Shown: positions 8,245 through 15,679, numbered from the stretch's first letter. The stretch is 32,272 nucleotides of DNA from Microbacterium yannicii (GCF_024055635.1 NZ_JAMXMB010000041.1:1-32272); one strand, 5' to 3'. Numbers and translations: made by a program. The notes: generated by a model not told the origin, from the sequence alone.

Positions 8245-8694
8245 GTGACCGCCATCCGTCCCCTCGCCCCTGACGACCACGACGTCTGGCTGCCGCTGTG
8301 GCAGGGGTACCTCACGTTCTACGATTCCGAGCTCTCCGACGAGCAGACCGAGCTCACCTGGCACCGACTCATCGACCCGCAGTTCCCTCTCCACGGCGCG
8401 CTCGCGACAGACGACTCGGGCACGGCGGTCGGCCTCGTGCACTGGCTCACCCACGCCGCGACGTGGTCGGCGACGCCGTACTGCTACCTCGAGGATCTGT
8501 TCGTCGCTCCCGATACCCGGGGGACGGGCGCGGGCCGTGCTCTCATCGCACATGTCACCGGCTGGGCACGGGAGCACGGTGCGGCGAAGGTGTACTGGCT
8601 GACGCACGAGACCAACACCACCGCGCGGACGCTCTACGACCGCGTGGCCACCGCCACGGGTTTCGTCCACTACGAGATCGGTCTCGGATCATGA
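8245..8694 (+). CDS. GNAT-family N-acetyltransferase
   Basis: A 149-residue acetyl-CoA-dependent acyltransferase. The acetyl-CoA pyrophosphate loop is in EDLFVAPDTRGTGAGRALI (RGTGAG, about residues 92-97) on the usual beta4-alpha3 unit, followed by WLTHETNTTARTLYDRVAT and a final strand GFVHYEI, as in aminoglycoside/polyamine-type GNATs. The target is unknown. GTG 8245 gives a standard GNAT N-terminus (TAIRPLAPDDHD), and a -10 box TAGCCT lies 8 bp upstream. The TGA overlaps the next ATG. Confidence 0.9.
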   Translation: MTAIRPLAPDDHDVWLPLWQGYLTFYDSELSDEQTELTWHRLIDPQFPLHGALATDDSGTAVGLVHWLTHAATWSATPYCYLEDLFVAPDTRGTGAGRALIAHVTGWAREHGAAKVYWLTHETNTTARTLYDRVATATGFVHYEIGLGS

Positions 8695-8996
8695 CGAGCG
8701 ATGCTGCCCCCGCCGACCGTCGCATCGGCGATCTTGTCGCCACGCTGCTGCTGATCGGCTTTTCTGTCGGCGCGTCGGTGGTGCTCTTCTTCGTCTCACT
8801 GCTGTGGGCGATGGGCACCTACGACAACACGCTCGCCATCGTGCTCGGCGGCTATCTGCCGCTCGCCTTCGCGGTGCTCGGCGCCGTGGTGGGCATCGTC
8901 GCACTCTCGCGCCGGCGAAGGGCGTTCTGGTACCCGCTCACCGCGCTGGTGCTGAGCATCGTCGTCTGGCTGATCGCCGCAGCGATCGCCCGCTGA
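8691..8996 (+). CDS. Small three-helix membrane protein, unknown function
   Basis: A 101-residue protein with three hydrophobic helices: LVATLLLIGFSVGASVVLFF, LAIVLGGYLPLAFAVLGAVV and PLTALVLSIVVWLIAAAI. ATG 8691 overlaps the stop of the GNAT gene (ATGA), so the two are coupled. A basic SRRRRAF loop between helices 2 and 3 suggests that loop faces the cytoplasm. I recognise no named domain; such short proteins are common in Microbacteriaceae. Confidence 0.82.
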   Translation: MTSDAAPADRRIGDLVATLLLIGFSVGASVVLFFVSLLWAMGTYDNTLAIVLGGYLPLAFAVLGAVVGIVALSRRRRAFWYPLTALVLSIVVWLIAAAIAR

Positions 8997-9035
8997 GAAG
9001 CGGCGGCGCGTCCTGGTGCGTCGACTGGAACGCAG

Positions 9036-9374
9036 TGGTGCCCCCACAGGGGCTCGAACCCTGGACCCACGGATTAACCTGCTGCACTGAGTTTCCCCAG
9101 CCACCGTCTCCGGCTTGCAGTCTGGACTATATCTTCACCTTCGGCCGGACCGGTCAGGTGCGCCGCGTGTAGTCTCTGAGGTTCCCTTGCGGTTACCTGC
9201 TGATTGCCCAATCCCTCGGATTTTCACTGCCTGGTGTCGGTCAGACACCTGGCGAGTACCTCGGGCTCTCAGGGTGTTCCAGCATATAGCGGCGGTCATC
9301 CGGCGCATTTCGGCGCCGGCGCTCCATTTTGTTGTGTTGAAGTCCGTTGCTCTAACCAACTGAGCTATAGGGGC
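9036..9374 (-). tRNA. tRNA-Lys (UUU), split by a group I intron
   Basis: Exon 1 is 9374-9340 (tRNA nt 1-34), exon 2 is 9077-9036. Joined, they give a complete cloverleaf: acceptor GCCCCTA/TGGGGGC, D stem GCTC/GAGC, anticodon stem ACGGA/TCCGT with loop CTTTTAA, variable GGGTC, T stem CAGGG/CCCTG with loop TTCGAGC, discriminator A, and encoded CCA at 9038-9036. The anticodon is UUU (Lys) if splicing follows U34. Cutting one base earlier at both ends would give GUU (Asn). I prefer Lys because G1, discriminator A and the intron's GAG guide (pairs C32-U33-U34) fit it, whereas tRNA-Asn usually starts with U and has discriminator G. A tRNA finder that does not allow this intron would miss the gene. 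Confidence 0.92.
9078..9339 (-). ncRNA. Group I self-splicing intron in the tRNA-Lys anticodon loop
   Basis: This 262-nt insert lies between anticodon bases 34 and 35. It shows the conserved core in order (minus strand): guide GAG at 9324-9322 facing exon CUU; P3 CGCCGC (9294-9289) with GCGGCG (9166-9161); Q-like AATCAGCAGG (9205-9196); R element CTCAGAGACTA (9180-9170); P8 CACCT/AGGTG (9160-9156, 9140-9136); and S element AAGATATAGTCC (9135-9124), identical to the consensus. P7 pairs GACTA with TAGTC, J7/3 is CAC, and J8/7 is AAGATA. A 3' hairpin CTGGG-GAAA-CTCAG (9100-9087) has a GNRA loop. The intron ends in G (9078), as group I introns do. No ORF is inside it. It resembles the small subgroup IC3 tRNA introns. 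Confidence 0.93.
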
Positions 9375-9380
9375 GTGTCC

Positions 9381-9386
9381 ACCCTA
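9381..9386 (-). promoter_or_regulatory. -10 box of the split tRNA-Lys
   Basis: TAGGGT on the minus strand (9386-9381), 6 bp before the mature tRNA 5' end at 9374. The transcript may start at or next to tRNA nucleotide 1. The -35 match (TCCGAC, 9409-9404, 17-bp spacer) is weak. Confidence 0.45.
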
Positions 9387-9475
9387 GCAAGGCGTCGCCG
9401 ATGGTCGGAGCGTCGGAGCTCCCTTCTACGCTGGGTGCTGAACATCTCCGGGGCGATGGCGGAGGAGACGAGAGC

Positions 9476-9943
9476 GTGTCGAGCAAGCGCTGCGGTGCAT
9501 GCGGGGTGACCAAGCCACTCAGCGAGTTCAACCGCAAGTCGTCCCGTCCTGACGGGCTCCAAGAGGTATGCCGCGAGTGCAACCGGCAGTCGTCGCGCGA
9601 CTACTACGCCCGGAACCGTGAACGTCACGTGCGGGTGATCGTCGAGCGCACCGCGAAGCGTCGCACCGAGGCCAAGGTGTTCCTCGTGACCTACCTGCGC
9701 GACCATCCTTGTACGGATTGCGGCGTCACCGACCTGCGCGTCCTCGACTTCGACCACAGGCCGGATGCGCACAAACGCAAGGACGTGATGGCGATGGTCA
9801 AGGAGGGGTTCAGCATCGCCAAGCTGTCGGAAGAGATCGCGAAGTGCGACGTCAGGTGCCGCAACTGCCCTGCCATCGTGTCCCTTGAGCGTGGCGGCGA
9901 CAACTGGCGATCGCGAGCGATGCGCGATCTCGCCTCAAGCTGA
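9476..9943 (+). CDS. HNH / endonuclease VII-like protein with incomplete motif
   Basis: A 155-residue protein of the phage-type HNH/endonuclease VII-like group. The N-terminal zinc finger uses C6-x2-C9 and C32-x2-C35 around LSEFNRKSSRPDGLQEVC. A second zinc site is C79-x2-C82 with C128-x2-C131, framing the HNH core FDH (D93-H94). Relatives I know end in NCH; here the third residue is Pro132 (NCPAIV), so the last metal ligand appears lost and the enzyme may be inactive or use another residue. GTG 9476 follows GGAGGAG; a -10 TACGCT lies at 9427-9432. It is divergent from the intron-bearing tRNA, 100 bp away, and convergent with the kinase 3' end. It may be a free-standing homing endonuclease or a phage remnant. 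Confidence 0.8.
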   Translation: MSSKRCGACGVTKPLSEFNRKSSRPDGLQEVCRECNRQSSRDYYARNRERHVRVIVERTAKRRTEAKVFLVTYLRDHPCTDCGVTDLRVLDFDHRPDAHKRKDVMAMVKEGFSIAKLSEEIAKCDVRCRNCPAIVSLERGGDNWRSRAMRDLASS

Positions 9944-9950
9944 ACGCGGT

Positions 9951-11381
9951 TCAGCCGTTCCCGTTGCCACGCCCGCTGTTGCCGTTGCCCTTGCCGTTGC
10001 CGTTGTTGTTCCCCGGGCCCTTGTTGTCGTTGACGTCGCCCCCGCCGCCGGTGTCTGCCGGTGGCGCCTGGTCCGCCGGAACCTGGTCGGCCGGTGGCTG
10101 CTCAGCGGGCACATTCGCCGGCGCTTGCTCGACCGGAGCCTCCTCGGTGGGCGTCGGCGGAGCCAGTTCCTCCGTGGGTGAGGCGGGTGCAGGGTCCGGT
10201 TCCGCGGACCAGCTGTTCGCCAGCAGCACCGTACCGAGTGCGAGTCCGACCGCGAGCAGAGCCGCGACGACCACACCGATCAACAGTGCGCGGCGTGAGG
10301 GGCGCCGATGATCGTCTGGAATCGTGGGGACGACCACTGCCGCGGTGCCTGTCTGTGCTGAAGCTCCGGGCGAAAGTGCGGCGGCCCGAGCATCGCGGCG
10401 GAGCATTCCACGCTCGACCGCGCCCTGAGGATCGGGCACGAGCGCCGGTCCGGGAAAGACCCGGGTGGGGCCGGTAGCGGGCGCCGCGATCGGCGCCGTG
10501 GAGGGGTCGGCTGCCGCGCGGGCCATGGTGTTCTCCATCGCCGCCAGGCGGGATGCCGCCGTCACCACCTCCAGCGCGGTGGGCCGGTCGTCCGGGCGGA
10601 TCGCCGTCATCCCGCGCAGCAGGCCCTGCCACGACGGGTGCAGCGACGCCGGGATCTCGGGCGCCGATGACAGCCGGGCGACGACAGTGCCGATGCCTTC
10701 GGCGTCGCCGAACGGGCGTACGCCGGTCAGCGCCTCGATCAGCAGGAGACCGAACGCATAGATGTCGGCCGCCGGCGCCGGTGGCACGCCTCTCGCCTGC
10801 TCGGGAGCGACGTACGCCATCGTGCCGACGATGACGCCGGGAGTCGTCACGCGGGCCGTGTCCATCAAGTACGCGATGCCGAAGTCCGCGAGCTTCGCCC
10901 GCCACTCCCAGCCCGGCCGCGGGGATGCCCACAGGAGCACGTTCGAGGGCTTGATGTCGCGGTGCACGACGCCGTGCTCGTGCGCGACGTGCAAGCCTTC
11001 CGCGATGTCGATCGCGATGGATGCGACGACCTTCGGTTCGACCGGCCCGCGCGCGATGAGGTCGCGCAGCGTGATGCCGTCGACGTGCTCCATGACGAGG
11101 TAGCTGGTCTCGCCTGCGCCGACGCGGGCGTCGAACACGGTGACGAGGGAGTGGTGGCTCAGAGAAGCGAGCAGGGTCGTCTCTGACAGCGCACGCTGCA
11201 CGGAGTCGATGCCGTCGGTGGGTTCGCGGAACACCTTCACCGCCACCGAGCGCTGGAGATGGGTGTCTTCGGCGCGATACACGCGCGCCATCCCGCCCTC
11301 GCCTATGCGCTCATGTAGGACGTAGCGATCGTCCAAGATCTCGCCGGTGGACAACTCCTCCGACGCGCGCAGGTATGTCAC
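9951..11381 (-). CDS. Membrane Ser/Thr protein kinase (PknB-type, no PASTA domains)
   Basis: Single-pass eukaryotic-like kinase of 476 aa. The kinase domain spans about residues 20-285: glycine loop GEGGMARVY, VAVK Lys49, catalytic loop HRDIKPSN with D143, DFG at 167-169, then GTMAYVAPEQ. A linker rich in Ala, Pro and Thr leads to one transmembrane helix (LLIGVVVAALLAVGLALGTV). The outside part is Pro/Glu/Ala-rich and ends in an Asn-Gly-Lys low-complexity tail (NNNGNGKGNGNSGRGNGNG); PASTA sensor repeats are absent. I use GTG 11381, preceded by GGGAGGA; the GTG at 11393 would overlap that site. A -10 TAACGT is at 11441-11436. Substrates and signal unknown. Confidence 0.92.
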   Translation of the reverse strand: MTYLRASEELSTGEILDDRYVLHERIGEGGMARVYRAEDTHLQRSVAVKVFREPTDGIDSVQRALSETTLLASLSHHSLVTVFDARVGAGETSYLVMEHVDGITLRDLIARGPVEPKVVASIAIDIAEGLHVAHEHGVVHRDIKPSNVLLWASPRPGWEWRAKLADFGIAYLMDTARVTTPGVIVGTMAYVAPEQARGVPPAPAADIYAFGLLLIEALTGVRPFGDAEGIGTVVARLSSAPEIPASLHPSWQGLLRGMTAIRPDDRPTALEVVTAASRLAAMENTMARAAADPSTAPIAAPATGPTRVFPGPALVPDPQGAVERGMLRRDARAAALSPGASAQTGTAAVVVPTIPDDHRRPSRRALLIGVVVAALLAVGLALGTVLLANSWSAEPDPAPASPTEELAPPTPTEEAPVEQAPANVPAEQPPADQVPADQAPPADTGGGGDVNDNKGPGNNNGNGKGNGNSGRGNGNG

Positions 11382-11506
11382 GTGTCCTCCCACCCGGGAT
11401 CCGCACCCCTCCGGCGCAACCCCAGGCCGTCTCTCACGTTAGACAGCGCGCCTGATCGGCCCCACGCCCTTGACTCTTGCGCGAGCGCGTGCAAGGCGCG
11501 CGGCAA

Positions 11507-11540
11507 GGCCGCCGGCGTCACCTCGCAGACGCCGGCGGCC
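11507..11540 (-). terminator. Hairpin terminator downstream of the fasciclin gene
   Basis: Perfect 12-bp inverted repeat GGCCGCCGGCGT / ACGCCGGCGGCC with a 10-nt loop, 34 bp past the fasciclin stop. No T-run follows, as is common for actinobacterial terminators. A weaker dyad, CTTGC...GCAAG, lies at 11477-11495. Confidence 0.7.
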
Positions 11541-11574
11541 TCACCGCCCCCCAGCCGGCAGATGCCGGCCTCGG

Positions 11575-12237
11575 TCACTGTGCCGGAGGCATCAGGACCG
11601 CGTCGATGAGATACACGGTGGCGTTGGCCGTCTGAACGCCGCCGCAGATCACGTTCGCATCGTTGACCATCCAGGCGTCCCCGCTGCCCGTCACCTCGAG
11701 GTCGGCTCCCTGCACGGTGGTGTGCATGCCGGCGATGTCCGCAGGCTCGATCCGCCCGGGCACCACGTGGTAGGTGAGGATCGACGACAGCGTGGCGGTG
11801 TCGGTCTTGAGCGCCTCGATGGTGGCGGGATCGATCGCCGCGAAGGCGTCGTCGACCGGCGCGAACACCGTGAACTCGTCACCGTTCAGCGTGTCGACCA
11901 GGTTCACCTCGGGGTTCAGCTGGCCGCTCACCGCAGCGGTGAGGGTGGTCAGCATCGGATTGTTGGATGCCGCGACCGCCACGGGATCGGCGGACATGCC
12001 CTCGATCGAGCCGTCGCCATCCGGCACGGCCTCGGCGTAGGCTGCGCAGCCCGGGCCGACGAGGTCCGCGGCGGGGTCGGCCGCCATCGGCTCCTCGCTC
12101 GACTCCATCGCGGGTGTCGACGGTTCGGCCGACGGTTCGGCGGCCGAGCCGCCCATCGAACAGGCGGACAGCGCGAAGGTCGCGGCGACGGCGAGAGCGA
12201 GCCCGGCCGACAGGCGCTTCCTGGTGATGCGAGACAT
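11575..12237 (-). CDS. Fasciclin (FAS1) domain lipoprotein, MPT70/MPT83-like
   Basis: Secreted 220-residue lipoprotein. Signal peptide with lipobox LSAC, lipid on Cys26, then a Ser/Glu/Pro-rich linker and one FAS1 domain (about residues 85-220). The FAS1 H1 block is FTVFAPVDDAFAAI and the second block is LTYHVVPGRI, ending VYLIDAVLMPP. ATG 12237 has an ideal AAGGAGG six bases upstream; the frame's earlier ATG overlaps that site. It is divergent from dipZ and close to sigK-rskA. In M. tuberculosis the FAS1 proteins MPT70 and MPT83 flank dipZ and are expressed by SigK, so the same control is likely here. Its exact role is unknown. Confidence 0.92.
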   Translation of the reverse strand: MSRITRKRLSAGLALAVAATFALSACSMGGSAAEPSAEPSTPAMESSEEPMAADPAADLVGPGCAAYAEAVPDGDGSIEGMSADPVAVAASNNPMLTTLTAAVSGQLNPEVNLVDTLNGDEFTVFAPVDDAFAAIDPATIEALKTDTATLSSILTYHVVPGRIEPADIAGMHTTVQGADLEVTGSGDAWMVNDANVICGGVQTANATVYLIDAVLMPPAQ

Positions 12238-12351
12238 GTCTTCCTCCTTCATGCGGTCGTGGACCGCGGTCTGGTGGCCCCCGGTGCGGGGAGCGTGCCG
12301 CAGGAGCGGCTACACGGTGTCTTCGGAGGGGTCGTCGGAATGGATTGGAAG

Positions 12352-12405
12352 ATTCGGATGCGGATCTCCAACACGCCCGTATCGCATGGTCCGACCAATC
12401 CGAAC
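12352..12405. promoter_or_regulatory. Possible SigK-type -10 elements between fasciclin gene and dipZ
   Basis: The divergent gap carries CCGAAT on the minus strand (12357-12352) and CCGAAC on the plus strand (12400-12405). Both resemble the CCGAAT -10 reported for mycobacterial SigK promoters. I could not find a convincing CCATCC-like -35 at the right distance for either, so this is tentative. Confidence 0.3.
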
Positions 12406-12446
12406 GGGGCTCCGGAGCGAACAACCCGTGACACCTAGGGGGACTC

Positions 12447-14177
12447 ATGGAGCTCGTCATCATCGGTCTGCTCGGCGGGCTCATCACGGGGATCTCGCCG
12501 TGCATCCTGCCGGTGCTGCCGGTCATCTTCCTGACCGGAGGCGCGCAGTCCGCCCGATTCTCGTCGGATGCGCCCGACGGACCTGCTCCCGCATCGCGGT
12601 GGCGGCCGTACCTCGTGATCGCGGGGCTCGTCACCAGCTTCACGCTCGTGACGCTGCTGGGGTCGCTCCTGCTAGGTCTGCTCGGGCTGCCGCAGGACGT
12701 GCTGCGCTGGGCGGGCATCGCCGTGCTGGTGCTGATCGGCGTCGGACTCCTGGTGCCGCGATTCGAGCGGCTGCTCGAGAAGCCGTTCCAGCGGCTGGCT
12801 CGTCGCTCCGAGGTGCACAACGGCGGGAGCGGGTACGGCGTCGGGCTGGCGCTCGGCACGGTGTTCGTCCCGTGCGCGGGACCGGTCCTGGCTGCGATCA
12901 TCGTCGCGGGGTCGACCGGCCGGGTCGACATCGGTACGGTCGTGCTGACTCTCTCGTTCGCGGTCGGCGTCTGCATCCCGCTGCTCTTCTTCGCGCTGGC
13001 GGGCCGGGGGCTCGTCGAGCGCATCCGCGCGTTCCGCACGCACGAGCGCGGCCTGCGGATCGCCGCCGGAGTCGCGATGCTCGCGCTCGCCGTCGGGCTC
13101 GTGTTCAACGTGCCGCAGCTGCTCCAGCGGCTCGTGCCCGACTACACGGCGGGCGTGCAGCGTCAGCTCACCGACAATCCTGACGCGCGTCGCGCGCTCG
13201 ACCTGGGCGGTCTGGTCACCGACGAGAACCGGGATCTGGACAAGTGCACCAACGGCGCGGCGGAGCTCGAGTCGTGCGGTGCGGCGCCGAGCATCCGCGG
13301 CATCGACGGGTGGCTGAACACGCCAGACGGATCCGCGATCGATCTCACGGACCTGCGCGGCGAGGTGGTGCTGATCGACTTCTGGGCGTACTCCTGCATC
13401 AACTGCCAGCGCAGCATCCCGCACGTCGTCGCGTGGGACGACGCGTATCGGGATGCCGGACTGCAGGTGATCGGCATCCACTCACCCGAGTACGCCTTCG
13501 AGAAGGATGCCGCGAACGTCGCCGCAGGCGCGCAGAACTTCGGCATCACGTACCCGGTGGCACTCGACAACAGCCTGGCCACGTGGACGAACTACCGGAA
13601 CCGCTATTGGCCGGCGCACTATCTGATCGACGCCGACGGCACGGTGCGGCACATCGCCTTCGGCGAGGGCAACTACGCCGCGACCGAGAAGCTCATCCGA
13701 GAGCTGCTGCAGGACGCCGACCCCGGTGTGGCGTTGCCAGCGGCGACCGAGGTCGCCGACGACACCCCGGATGCCGGCACGCGCACGCGCGAGACGTTCC
13801 TCGGATCGGCGAAGGACGTCAACTACGCCGGCGAGCCGGCGTATCGCGCGGGGGAGGCCGAGTACCGGCTGCCCGACGACCAGGCGGCCGACTCGTTCGC
13901 CCTCGACGGCGCGTGGCGGGTCGAGACGCAGTACGCCACGCCGTCGGGGAGCGCAGGTGGCGGCATCCGTCTGCAGTTCCATGCCGAGGAGGTCCGCCTG
14001 GTGCTCGCCGGCGAGGGCGAGGTGCGCGTCCGTCTGGACGACGGCCGGGAGGAGACGCTGGCGGTGTCGGGCACGCCCCGTTCGTACGCCGCCGCGGAGA
14101 CCGAGGATGCGGCGGCCCATGTGCTGGATGTGCGGGTCTCGCCCGGAGTCGAGGTCTACTCGTTCACGTTCGGCTGA
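12447..14177 (+). CDS. dipZ: DipZ: CcdA-like membrane domain fused to thioredoxin-like domain
   Basis: A 576-residue thiol-redox membrane protein. The N-terminal part (about 1-235) is a CcdA/DsbD-beta type bundle that carries electrons across the membrane, with redox Cys19 in ISPCILPVLP and Cys143 in VPCAGPVLAA. Next is an outside thioredoxin-like domain (about 275-425) with active site C317-I-N-C320 in DFWAYSCINCQRSIP. The C-terminal 140 residues form the extra DipZ domain (carbohydrate-binding-like in M. tuberculosis DipZ, Rv2874). Start ATG 12447 follows GGGGGA. It lies between a FAS1 lipoprotein and sigK-rskA, so it probably keeps secreted thiols reduced or helps fold envelope proteins as part of the SigK response. 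Confidence 0.94.
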   Translation: MELVIIGLLGGLITGISPCILPVLPVIFLTGGAQSARFSSDAPDGPAPASRWRPYLVIAGLVTSFTLVTLLGSLLLGLLGLPQDVLRWAGIAVLVLIGVGLLVPRFERLLEKPFQRLARRSEVHNGGSGYGVGLALGTVFVPCAGPVLAAIIVAGSTGRVDIGTVVLTLSFAVGVCIPLLFFALAGRGLVERIRAFRTHERGLRIAAGVAMLALAVGLVFNVPQLLQRLVPDYTAGVQRQLTDNPDARRALDLGGLVTDENRDLDKCTNGAAELESCGAAPSIRGIDGWLNTPDGSAIDLTDLRGEVVLIDFWAYSCINCQRSIPHVVAWDDAYRDAGLQVIGIHSPEYAFEKDAANVAAGAQNFGITYPVALDNSLATWTNYRNRYWPAHYLIDADGTVRHIAFGEGNYAATEKLIRELLQDADPGVALPAATEVADDTPDAGTRTRETFLGSAKDVNYAGEPAYRAGEAEYRLPDDQAADSFALDGAWRVETQYATPSGSAGGGIRLQFHAEEVRLVLAGEGEVRVRLDDGREETLAVSGTPRSYAAAETEDAAAHVLDVRVSPGVEVYSFTFG

Positions 14178-14218
14178 TGCCGCGCGTGCGGTCAGGTCGC
14201 AGGGAGGTGACGTAGGGC

Positions 14219-14821
14219 ATGCTGGTGGACATGGTGATCGACGGGATCGACGTGCCGGAGGACGGCACGGAACCGGTCGACCGCATCGGAGAGCTGGTGC
14301 TGCGGGTGGCCGCCGGTGACCAGGCGGCCTTCGCGCGTGTCTACGACCTGCTCTCGCCTCGCGTCTTCGGTCTGATCCTGCGGGTGCTGGTCGATCGGGC
14401 GCAGAGCGAGGAGGTGCTGCAGGAGGTCTTCCTCGAGGTGTGGCAATCCGCATCGCGGTTCGCTCCGAACAGAGGTCAGGCGAGATCATGGGTGCTCACG
14501 ATTGCGCATCGCCGGGCGGTGGACCGTGTTCGGGCCTCGCAGTCGAGCACGGATCGCGACGTGCGGGCAGGATTCCGCGACCTCGGCACAGCCCATGACG
14601 AGGTCGCAGAGCAGGTCGAGCTGCGCATCGAGGGGGCGAGGGTGACGACCGCGCTGTCGGCACTGCCCGACGCCCAGAAGGAAGCGCTGACCCTGGCGTA
14701 TTACGGGGGTTACAGTCAGAGCGAGATCGCGGCGCTGGTGGGAGCCCCGCTGGGCACGATCAAGACGAGGATGCGGGACGGACTGTCCCGCCTGAGAGCA
14801 GAGATGGGGGTGACCGCGTGA
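14219..14821 (+). CDS. sigK: ECF RNA polymerase sigma factor SigK
   Basis: A 200-residue group IV sigma factor. Region 2 (about residues 28-105) includes DQAAFARVYDLLSPRVFGLI and the DNA-melting stretch ARSWVLTIAHRRAVDRVRA. Region 4 (about 135-195) includes LPDAQKEALTLAYYGGYSQS and the helix-turn-helix GAPLGTIKTRMRDGLSRLR. These blocks resemble M. tuberculosis SigK. ATG 14219 follows GGGAGGTGA. The stop overlaps the next start, so it is coupled with its anti-sigma factor. It follows dipZ after 41 bp and may be partly self-expressed from the dipZ promoter. Confidence 0.93.
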   Translation: MLVDMVIDGIDVPEDGTEPVDRIGELVLRVAAGDQAAFARVYDLLSPRVFGLILRVLVDRAQSEEVLQEVFLEVWQSASRFAPNRGQARSWVLTIAHRRAVDRVRASQSSTDRDVRAGFRDLGTAHDEVAEQVELRIEGARVTTALSALPDAQKEALTLAYYGGYSQSEIAALVGAPLGTIKTRMRDGLSRLRAEMGVTA

Positions 14822-15630
14822 TGGACGAGGAGGAGTTCGCCCAGCTCGCCGCAGGCGCTGCGCTCAACGCGCTGTCGCCCGCAGACCGCGAGACGTTCGA
14901 GGCCGCGCGCCGCCGGCACCCCGAGTGGGAGGGGCAGGTGGACGCGGATGCCGCTACCGCCGCAGCCCTGGCCGACACCGTCGCCGCGACCGCGCCGCCG
15001 CTGACCCTGCGATCGACGCTGCTGGCGCGGATCGCCACCACGCCTCAGCTTCCTGCGATGGACGCCTCCGCCGCGGCGGCCGCCGAACCGGTCGCGGCGT
15101 GGTCGGAGAGCAGCGATGAACCCGCGGCCGAGCCGCCGCCCGCGACCGCGGTGATCCAGGCGGTCTCGCGGCGCCGCTGGACCCGCGGCATCCTCGGACT
15201 CGCGGCATCCCTGGTTCTGCTCGTCGCGCTGGGGCTCGGCGCGGCCATGCTGAACGACTACGTGAACCGGCCCCCCGAGATCGTGGCGCTCCAGCAGATC
15301 GAGGATGCGCCCGACTCGCAGTCGGCCACGGTCGAGGTCACGGACGGCGGCACGGCGACGGCGCACTGGTCGGAATCGGTCGGCAAGGCGGTGCTCGTGT
15401 CCCAGGGACTCCCGCAGATCGCCGCCGACGAGAGCTTCGAGCTGTGGTTCGTGCGCGACGGCGCCGCGGTGTCGGCGGGGACGTTCGACTCGGCGGACGG
15501 CGAGGCCACCGCGGTGCTCGACGGCGCCATGGAACCCGGGGATGTCATCGCGGTGACGATCGAGCCGCAGGGCGGGTCGCCGACCGGAGAGCCGTCGACG
15601 GATCCGATCGTGAAGATCCCCACCGCGTGA
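14821..15630 (+). CDS. rskA: Anti-sigma-K factor RskA
   Basis: Single-pass membrane anti-sigma factor of 269 aa. The cytoplasmic N-terminus (EEFAQLAAGAALNALSPADR, the ASD-type start that binds SigK) leads through an Ala/Pro-rich linker to one helix, GILGLAASLVLLVALGLGAA (about 122-142). The outside C-terminal RskA domain ends with ESFELWFVRDGAAVSAGTF and VIAVTIEPQGGSPTGEPS, the family signature. Known relatives are cut by proteases in sequence (Rip1-type) to free SigK. Start is ATG 14821 (TGATG overlap with sigK) or GTG 14818; both fit. Confidence 0.92.
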   Translation: MDEEEFAQLAAGAALNALSPADRETFEAARRRHPEWEGQVDADAATAAALADTVAATAPPLTLRSTLLARIATTPQLPAMDASAAAAAEPVAAWSESSDEPAAEPPPATAVIQAVSRRRWTRGILGLAASLVLLVALGLGAAMLNDYVNRPPEIVALQQIEDAPDSQSATVEVTDGGTATAHWSESVGKAVLVSQGLPQIAADESFELWFVRDGAAVSAGTFDSADGEATAVLDGAMEPGDVIAVTIEPQGGSPTGEPSTDPIVKIPTA

Positions 15631-15666
15631 GACCAGAAGGCCGGTGGCGGGGCCCGATCATCCCGG

Positions 15667-15679
15667 TAGCGTGAAGTCC
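15667..15679 (+). promoter_or_regulatory. Leaderless promoter (-10) of the AraC-type gene
   Basis: TAGCGT at 15667-15672, seven bases before GTG 15680, with no ribosome-binding site. Confidence 0.5.

Noticed and set aside
9036..9374. tRNA pseudogene broken by random insertion
   Set aside because: Both tRNA halves are intact to the CCA, and the insert has a complete group I core with correct ends.
9036..9374. Reading the split tRNA as tRNA-Asn (GUU)
   Set aside because: It is possible if both splice sites move by one base, but the U34-G guide pairing, G1 and discriminator A favour Lys(UUU). Kept as the alternative.
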